DNA from: Acidisphaera sp035272265
Lineage (GTDB): Bacteria; Pseudomonadota; Alphaproteobacteria; Acetobacterales; Acetobacteraceae
Assembly: GCA_035272265.1 (NCBI GenBank)
Contig: DATEQV010000129.1
Location: 1-12,429, forward strand
DNA: 12,429 bases
Direction: 5' to 3'
Shown: one piece after another, positions 7,094-12,429 of the stretch
How positions within the stretch are numbered: the stretch's first letter is position 1
Layout of the letters: the number at the start of each line of letters is the position of its first letter
Position numbers and translations under genes: made by a program
The notes under the pieces: generated by a model
The model's input: only the letters and a program-made list of their open reading frames with translations
Database searches by the model: none
What the model was told of the DNA's origin: nothing

Positions 7094-8361
7094 TGGGCGT
7101 CCGCCGGGTGCTCCGGCCGGCCGCCGACGTCGCGATTCCCGCGCCCGAGCCGTCCCCGGTCCCGGACCCGATTTCCGAACCGTCCGTCGCGCCATCCGCT
7201 CCCGGGCCGGGTCTCGGGCCGCCGCCGGTGCCGACTCGGACGGTTCCGCCTCCTTCCATAGGCGCCGGGCCGATCCCGCCGCCCACGCATGCCACGCGGG
7301 GGCAGCGGATCGCGCTGCTCGTTGGGCTCGTTGTGGTCTTCCTGCTGGCGCTGCAGCTGTTCGCGTCGATCCTGCTGCCGTTCGTGATGGCCGCGCTGAT
7401 CGCCTACGGCCTCGATCCGGTCGCCGTGCGGCTGGTGCGCCTCGGGATGCCGCGCGGCGGCGCCGCCCTGCTGCTGATCGTCGCCGCGATCGCCGCGGTG
7501 TTCCTGTTCGCGCTGCTGCTCTACCCGCTGATCCTCAACCAGATCGGGCTGCTGATCGGCCGCATCCCGCAATACGCCACACAGTTCCAGGCCTGGGCGA
7601 ACCAGCTCATCAAGCACCTGCAGGAGCAGCTCGGCTCGGACTACGTCGACAACAACCTGCGCGACGTGGTGGGCGGGCAGATGGGGGCGATGCTGTCGTT
7701 CCTCGCCACCGCCCTCAGCCGGGTGATCGGCAGCGGCTTCGCGATCTTCAGCACGCTCAGCCTGCTGGTCGTCACGCCGGTCGTCGCCTTCTACATGCTG
7801 CGCGACTGGCCCCGCGTCGTCGCTCGCTTCGATAGCTGGCTGCCGCGCCGCTATTCGGGCGTCATCCGGGCGCAGGCACGTGAGGTGGACCGCATCCTGT
7901 CGGCCTGGGTGCGCGGGCAGGCGCTGTGCTGCGTGCTGCTGGCTTTGTACTACGCCTTCGCGCTGACCTTCGTCGGGCTCGACCTCGGCCTGATCGTCGG
8001 CCTGACGGCGGGCTTGTTGTCGTTCATCCCATATGTCGGCTCGATCACCGGCGGCCTGCTGTCGATCGGCCTCGCCTTCGCGCAGTTCCCCGGCTGGGCG
8101 GGCGTCATCAAGGTCGTCGTCGTCCTGATCGTCGGGCAGACCCTGGAAGGCTACGTGATCTACCCGCGGTTCCTGGGCGACCGGGTGGAGCTGCCGGCCG
8201 TGTGGGTGATCTTCGCCCTGTTCGCCGGCGGTGCGGCGTTCGGCTTTGTGGGCGTCATGCTGGCCGTGCCGGTCGCGGCGACGATCGGGGTGCTGGCCCG
8301 GTTCTGGCTGCGCCGCTACCTGGCGAGCCCGCTCTATCTCGATCCGCCGCACGCGCCCTGA
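7090..8361 (+). CDS. AI-2E family transporter (PerM/TqsA-like permease)
   Basis: This 423-residue inner-membrane protein belongs to a family named after the AI-2 exporter TqsA, but many members have other or unknown substrates; some alphaproteobacterial ones have been linked to ion export. Residues 10-66 are a Pro-rich, probably cytoplasmic and disordered tail. Helices follow at about 72-95, 98-112 and 124-147; then a soluble stretch (about 150-205), and a second helical half from about 210 containing the family motifs SFIPYVGSITGG (311-322) and LEGYVIYPRFLGDRVELP (352-369). Without the tail the length suits the family (about 350). ATG 7090 overlaps the stop of the phosphatidyltransferase gene (ATGA); a second ATG follows at once. 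Its stop in turn overlaps the hda start. The substrate is not evident. Confidence 0.9.
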   Translation: MMGVRRVLRPAADVAIPAPEPSPVPDPISEPSVAPSAPGPGLGPPPVPTRTVPPPSIGAGPIPPPTHATRGQRIALLVGLVVVFLLALQLFASILLPFVMAALIAYGLDPVAVRLVRLGMPRGGAALLLIVAAIAAVFLFALLLYPLILNQIGLLIGRIPQYATQFQAWANQLIKHLQEQLGSDYVDNNLRDVVGGQMGAMLSFLATALSRVIGSGFAIFSTLSLLVVTPVVAFYMLRDWPRVVARFDSWLPRRYSGVIRAQAREVDRILSAWVRGQALCCVLLALYYAFALTFVGLDLGLIVGLTAGLLSFIPYVGSITGGLLSIGLAFAQFPGWAGVIKVVVVLIVGQTLEGYVIYPRFLGDRVELPAVWVIFALFAGGAAFGFVGVMLAVPVAATIGVLARFWLRRYLASPLYLDPPHAP

Positions 8362-9125
8362 TGCCCGGACCGCGCGGGCAGCTCGGGCTGCCCTTCGTCC
8401 ACACGCCCGCCTATGGCGACGCCGACTTCCTGGCGGCAGCCTCTAACGAGGTGGCCCGCCGCTGGCTCGCCTCGGACTGGCCGGACGGGCGGCTTGCTCT
8501 GTGGGGACCGGAGGGAGTGGGCAAAACCCATCTGCTGACCATCGAGGCGCGGCGGCGCGGTGTGGCGGTGGTGGCGGGCCCCGACCTGCTGCCGCCGGCC
8601 GCTCCGCCCGAAGCGTCGTGCGTCATCGACGACGCGAACGCGGCCCCGGAGACGGCGCTGTTGCACTGGCTGAATGCGGCGCGGGAAGCCGGCCAGCTCG
8701 TCTTGCTGGCGGCGCGTCAGGCGCCCGCGCGTTGGCCCGTCCGCCTGCCCGACCTCGCCAGCCGGCTGCGGGCGATCCATGCGGTCGAGATTCTCCCGCC
8801 CGGGGACGAGCTGCTGCACGCCCTGCTTGCCCGGCTGCTGGCCCAACGGGGGCTGAAGGTGAACGAGGCCGTGCAGGACTGGCTGCTGCTCCGGCTGCCG
8901 CGCAGCGCCGCCGCGATGCGCGAGGCGGCAGCGCGGCTCGATCGCGCCCAGCTCGCGGCGGCCGGGCCGGTCACCCGGGCGTTCGCCGCTACTGCCTTGG
9001 GCGATCTGCTCGCGGACCCTGACGATGTGGACGCCGGCCGGCCGGACCTCCCGTGGCCCGACCAGCATGACGATTCTGCAAAGCCTGCCGCCGACGCCTC
9101 GTCCGCACCCCGCCCCGTCCGGTAG
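8361..9125 (+). CDS. hda: DnaA-related AAA+ protein, Hda/HdaA type
   Basis: Hda with the DNA-loaded sliding clamp stimulates ATP hydrolysis by DnaA and so limits re-initiation of replication. In this 254-residue protein the N-terminal GQLGLPF (Gln7-Phe12) fits the clamp-binding QLxLP motif of Hda. A Walker A GPEGVGKT follows at 49-56, a Walker B-like VIDD at 88-91, DLASRL with the presumed arginine finger Arg135 (Box VII), and LPRSAAAMREA with the sensor II Arg181. The sensor I region reads LLAARQAP and lacks the usual polar residue. There is no C-terminal DnaA DNA-binding domain, which separates it from DnaA. About 40 residues after the AAA+ core form an acidic, Pro/Ala-rich tail absent from E. 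coli Hda (about 233 residues). The start overlaps the upstream stop as TGATG; ppk follows after 34 bp. Confidence 0.9.
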   Translation: MPGPRGQLGLPFVHTPAYGDADFLAAASNEVARRWLASDWPDGRLALWGPEGVGKTHLLTIEARRRGVAVVAGPDLLPPAAPPEASCVIDDANAAPETALLHWLNAAREAGQLVLLAARQAPARWPVRLPDLASRLRAIHAVEILPPGDELLHALLARLLAQRGLKVNEAVQDWLLLRLPRSAAAMREAAARLDRAQLAAAGPVTRAFAATALGDLLADPDDVDAGRPDLPWPDQHDDSAKPAADASSAPRPVR

Positions 9126-9159
9126 AGTGACCGCCCAAGGGGCAGGGGGATAGAGCCAG

Positions 9160-11412
9160 ATGGACGATACGGACCTCGGCACGCTCGCGGCGGAACTGCC
9201 CAAGGCGGTCTCCGAAGCGCCGCGCATCGCGCCGGACGACCCCGACCGGTTCATCAACCGCGAACTGTCCTGGCTCGACTTCAACCACCGCGTCGTCGAA
9301 GAGGCCGAGAACGAGCGCCACCCGCTGCTCGAGCGCCTGCGCTTCCTGTCGATCAGCGCGTCGAACCTCGACGAGTTCTACTCGGTGCGCGTCGCCGGCC
9401 TGATCGGCCAGGCGAAGGCTGGCGTCACCTCGCGCTCGGCCGATGGCCGCACACCGGCGCAGCAGCTCAGCGAGATCCGGGTGCGCGCCAACGCCCTGCT
9501 CGCCGACCAGCAACGCATCTGGCGCGAGCTGCGCCAGTTGCTGCGCGACGCCGGCATCGAGGTGTGCGAGGGCACCGAGCTGTCGGCCGATGACGTGCGC
9601 TGGCTCGACACGTTCTTCATGGACCGCATCTTCCCGGTGCTCACGCCGCTCGCGATCGATCCGGCGCATCCGTTCCCGTTCATCCCGAACATGGGCATCG
9701 TCATGGCCCTGCGGATGACGCGCGAAGAGGACAACGGGGCGATGCGGGCGCTGATCCCGCTGCCCTCGCAAGTGGAGCGCTTCATCCGTCTGCCCGCCGC
9801 GATGCCGTCGGAAGACGAGGACGGCAAGAGCGAGCGCGCTAAGCCAGCGATCCGGTTCGTGATGCTCGAAGACCTCGTGATGCTGTTCATCGACCGCCTG
9901 TTCCCCGGCTTCCGCGTGAACGGCGAAGGCATGTTCCGCGTGATCCGCGACACCGACGTGGAGTTCGAGGAAGAGGCCGAGGACCTCGTGCGCTCCTACG
10001 AATCGGCGCTCAAGCGGCGGCGGCGCGGCTTGGTGATCCATTTGAACCTGTCGAGCGACATGCCGGAGGATCTGCGCGCGCTGATCATCGACGAGCTCGA
10101 TGCCAGCGCCGACGAGGTCGAGGTGGTGGCCGGCATTCTCGGCGTCGTCGACCTGAAGCAGCTGATCGTGGATCGCCCGGACCTGCTGTTCAAGCCGTAC
10201 ACGCCGCGCTTCCCGGAACGCATCCGCGACTTCGGCGGCGACTGCTTCGCCGCGATCCGCGCCAAGGACCTGATCGTCCACCACCCGTTCGAGAGCTTCG
10301 AGGTGGTGCTGCAGTTCCTCAGCCAGGCCGCGCAGGACCCGAACGTCATCGCGATCAAGCAGACGCTGTATCGCACCAGCCGCGACAGCCCGATCGTCAA
10401 GGCGCTGATCGAGGCCGCCGAGGCCGGCAAGTCGGTCACGGCGATGGTGGAGCTGCGCGCCCGCTTCGACGAGGAAGCGAACATCCGTCTCTCGCGCTCG
10501 CTTGAGGCGGCCGGCGTGCAGGTGGTGTTCGGTTTCCGCGCGCTGAAGACGCACGCGAAGCTGTCGCTCGTGGTGCGCCGCGAAGGCGGCACGGTGCGCT
10601 CCTATGCGCATTTCGGCACCGGCAACTACCATCCGATCACCGCGCGCATCTACACCGACCTGAGCTTCTTCACCTGCGATCCCGACCTTTGCCGAGACTC
10701 TGCGCGGCTGTTCAACTACATGACCGGCTACGCCAAGCCCGAGCTGATGGACGCCATCGGCTTCAGCCCGGTGACGACGCGGCAGATACTGCTCGACCTG
10801 ATCGAGCGCGAGGCGAGCTTCGCGCGTGCCGGCAAGACTGGCGAGATCTGGCTGAAGATGAACAGCTTGGTCGACGACACGCTGATCGACGCGCTGTATG
10901 CCGCCTCGCAGGCCGGCGTGCGCATCCTGTGCGTCATCCGTGGAATCTGCTGCCTGCGCCCCGGCGTGCCCGGCCTGTCGGAGAGCATCCGGGTGAAGTC
11001 GATCGTCGGCCGCTTCCTCGAACACGGCCGCATCTGCGTCTTCGGCAACGGCCACAAGCTGCCGCATCGCGGCGCGCGCGTGTTCATCAGCTCGGCCGAC
11101 TGGATGCAGCGCAACCTGGACTGGCGCGTCGAGACGCTGGTGCCGATCCACAACCCGACGGTGCACGCGCAGGTGCTCGACCAGATCATGGTGACGAACC
11201 TGAAGGACACGATGCAGTCCTGGGAGCTGCATCCGGACGGTGCGTGGCGGCGCGTGCCGGCTGGTCCGCGCCCCGTCTCGGCGCACGAGTATTTCATGAC
11301 CAACCCGTCGCTGTCGGGGCGCGGGTCGGCGTTGCACGGGCCGGTGGTGGCGTCGCCCGTGCCGCGTCTGCCGACGGCAGCAAAGCGACAGGACCGTGTC
11401 ACCCAAGACTGA
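9160..11412 (+). CDS. ppk1: Polyphosphate kinase 1
   Basis: Ppk1 reversibly builds long inorganic polyphosphate from the gamma-phosphate of ATP. The 750-residue protein shows the N-terminal FINRELSWLDFNHRV (31-45) and SISASNLDEFYSVRVAGL (64-81), the adenine/helical region, and the two phospholipase-D-like catalytic domains. His465 in ALKTHAKLSLVVRRE corresponds to the autophosphorylated His435 of E. coli, and His622 in RFLEHGRICVFGNG to His592. FGTGNYHP and FISSADWMQRNLDWR are also present. It is longer than the E. coli enzyme (about 688) through a roughly 30-residue N-terminal extension and a Pro/Ser-rich tail after HEYFMTNPSLSGRG. AGGGGGA lies 9 nt before the ATG. It is followed by ppx, whose start overlaps or abuts its end. 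No promoter or Pho box is seen in the 34 bp after hda, so it is probably read from upstream. Confidence 0.97.
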   Translation: MDDTDLGTLAAELPKAVSEAPRIAPDDPDRFINRELSWLDFNHRVVEEAENERHPLLERLRFLSISASNLDEFYSVRVAGLIGQAKAGVTSRSADGRTPAQQLSEIRVRANALLADQQRIWRELRQLLRDAGIEVCEGTELSADDVRWLDTFFMDRIFPVLTPLAIDPAHPFPFIPNMGIVMALRMTREEDNGAMRALIPLPSQVERFIRLPAAMPSEDEDGKSERAKPAIRFVMLEDLVMLFIDRLFPGFRVNGEGMFRVIRDTDVEFEEEAEDLVRSYESALKRRRRGLVIHLNLSSDMPEDLRALIIDELDASADEVEVVAGILGVVDLKQLIVDRPDLLFKPYTPRFPERIRDFGGDCFAAIRAKDLIVHHPFESFEVVLQFLSQAAQDPNVIAIKQTLYRTSRDSPIVKALIEAAEAGKSVTAMVELRARFDEEANIRLSRSLEAAGVQVVFGFRALKTHAKLSLVVRREGGTVRSYAHFGTGNYHPITARIYTDLSFFTCDPDLCRDSARLFNYMTGYAKPELMDAIGFSPVTTRQILLDLIEREASFARAGKTGEIWLKMNSLVDDTLIDALYAASQAGVRILCVIRGICCLRPGVPGLSESIRVKSIVGRFLEHGRICVFGNGHKLPHRGARVFISSADWMQRNLDWRVETLVPIHNPTVHAQVLDQIMVTNLKDTMQSWELHPDGAWRRVPAGPRPVSAHEYFMTNPSLSGRGSALHGPVVASPVPRLPTAAKRQDRVTQD

Positions 11413-12429
11413 AGAGTCGGACGTGCCGGCGCGCTCGGCGGTCGTCGATCTCGGCTCCAACTCCGTCCGCCTCGTCGTCTACGACGGCGTGCTGCGCAAC
11501 CCTGTGGTGCTGTTCAACGAAAAGGCGGTGCTTCGGCTCGGCCGCGGCCTGCAGACGACGGGGCGGCTGAACGAGGACGGGGTCGTGCAGGCGCTGATGG
11601 TGCTGCGCCGCTACGACATGGTGGCGCATGCGATGGGCGCCGCACCGATGCAGATCCTGGCGACCGCCGCGGTGCGCGACGCGAGCAACGGGCTGGCGTT
11701 CGCCGACAAGCTGCGGACCATGATGCCGGCTGCGGAGCTGCAGGTGCTGTCCGGCGCCGAGGAAGCGTCGCTCTCGGCCGATGGCGTGCTGTGCGGCATC
11801 CCCGATGCCGACGGCATCCTGGCTGACATCGGCGGCGGCTCGCTCGAACTGGTGCGTCTGTCGTCCGGCGCGCAGTGCGAGGCGGCGACGATGCCGCTTG
11901 GCCTGCTGCGTCTTTCCGACCGCGCGAACGGCGATATGGAGCGCGCGCGCGTGATCGCCGAGACGGAGTTGGCCGGCGTGCGATGGTTGCCGGACGGCGC
12001 CGGACGAGACCTGTATCTGGTCGGCGGTGCGTGGCGTGCGCTGGCGCGCATCCACATGGCGCAGACCAACTACCCGCTCAGCATCATCCACCACTACACG
12101 ATCTCGCGGGACGACGCGCGCGAGTTGGCGGGCATGCTGGCGACGTCCGGCCGTCGCGTGCTGGAACGGCTGCCGGGCGTACCGCGCCGGCGGATCGACG
12201 ACCTGCCGTTCGCTGCGGTGGTGCTGCGTCGACTGCTGCGCGCGACCGACGCTCGGCGCGTGGTGTTCAGTGCAAGCGGCATGCGCGAGGGCTGGTACGC
12301 CCACCATCTGCCGGCCGCACTCCTCGCGGAGGACCCGTTGTCTGCTGCCGCACGCGACATCGCGCGGCGCCACAGCCGCGACCCGTCGCTGCCGCCCGCG
12401 TTGGTCGCCTGGACGGCGCCGCTGTTCGC
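11396..12429 (+). CDS. ppx: Exopolyphosphatase (Ppx/GppA family), 3'-truncated by window edge
   Basis: Ppx releases phosphate from polyphosphate ends; relatives also hydrolyse pppGpp. The frame is open to the right edge, giving about 344 residues of a protein usually near 500 in alphaproteobacteria. ASKHA-fold motifs, numbered from GTG 11396: VVDLGSNSVRLVV with Asp18 and GSN at 20-22 (phosphate 1); ATAAVRDASNG (89-99); SGAEEA with Glu122-Glu123, the segment holding the presumed catalytic acid; LADIGGGSLELV (142-153, phosphate 2); LVGGAWRALARIHM; and FSASGMREGWYA near the end. There is no ATG. GTG 11396 overlaps ppk by 17 bp but has its AGGA only 2 nt away; GTG 11423, with GAAGAG 6 nt upstream, is an equally good start. 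Next to ppk this is the usual synthesis/degradation pair. Confidence 0.94.
   Translation, partial: MSPKTEESDVPARSAVVDLGSNSVRLVVYDGVLRNPVVLFNEKAVLRLGRGLQTTGRLNEDGVVQALMVLRRYDMVAHAMGAAPMQILATAAVRDASNGLAFADKLRTMMPAAELQVLSGAEEASLSADGVLCGIPDADGILADIGGGSLELVRLSSGAQCEAATMPLGLLRLSDRANGDMERARVIAETELAGVRWLPDGAGRDLYLVGGAWRALARIHMAQTNYPLSIIHHYTISRDDARELAGMLATSGRRVLERLPGVPRRRIDDLPFAAVVLRRLLRATDARRVVFSASGMREGWYAHHLPAALLAEDPLSAAARDIARRHSRDPSLPPALVAWTAPLF

Noticed and set aside
7063..8352. 429-codon minus-strand frame rich in Gln, Asp, Arg and His opposite the permease
   Set aside because: It is the antisense reading of hydrophobic Leu/Val/Ala codons, which yields polar residues; no domain and no ribosome site of note.
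8989..11460. 823-codon open frame on the minus strand opposite ppk1
   Set aside because: Same GC-driven antisense effect: repetitive Arg/Ala/His/Gln/Val composition, no motif, and a complete Ppk1 on the other strand.

Overview
The window is GC-rich and densely coded. It looks like a chromosome piece from an alphaproteobacterium, most likely of the Rhodospirillales/Acetobacterales type. This rests on the gene order purN-purM / CDP-alcohol phosphatidyltransferase - AI-2E transporter - hda - ppk - ppx, which from memory is characteristic of that class, and on the amino-acid signatures of the proteins. No RNA gene, CRISPR array, insertion sequence or phage gene is visible.

Layout, left to right. 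(1) Positions 1-2067 hold the 3' part of a large arylsulfatase-type gene; its start lies left of the window. (2) Positions 2068-2487 are a 420-bp gap. It contains a strong 11-bp hairpin just after the sulfatase stop, a 51-codon reading frame with a signal-peptide-like beginning (possibly the stump of a lost secreted protein), and a second inverted repeat. (3) Positions 2488-4473 encode a Kup-type potassium transporter. (4) A minus-strand block, converging on kup, reads purM -> purN -> a 51-residue one-helix membrane protein that may be cytochrome oxidase subunit IV. purM and purN overlap by 4 bp. (5) A plus-strand block diverges from purM across about 110 bp: a CDP-alcohol phosphatidyltransferase, an AI-2E family permease, an Hda-type DnaA paralogue, polyphosphate kinase and an exopolyphosphatase cut off by the right edge.

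The plus-strand block looks like one transcription unit. The first three genes are joined by ATGA and TGATG overlaps, ppk follows hda after 34 bp, and ppx starts inside or directly behind the end of ppk. It brings together phospholipid synthesis, membrane transport, replication-initiation control (Hda with the sliding clamp) and polyphosphate turnover (Ppk makes it, Ppx degrades it). The purM/purN pair supplies two steps of IMP synthesis. Sulfatase and kup to the left look like unrelated neighbours, so the left 2.4 kb is the more variable part.

I see no convincing new biological system. The points most worth a second look are the one-residue-short catalytic motif in the CDP-alcohol transferase, the proline-rich N-terminus of the permease, the possible secreted-protein remnant, the TTG/ATG start question in purM, and the small membrane protein behind purN.
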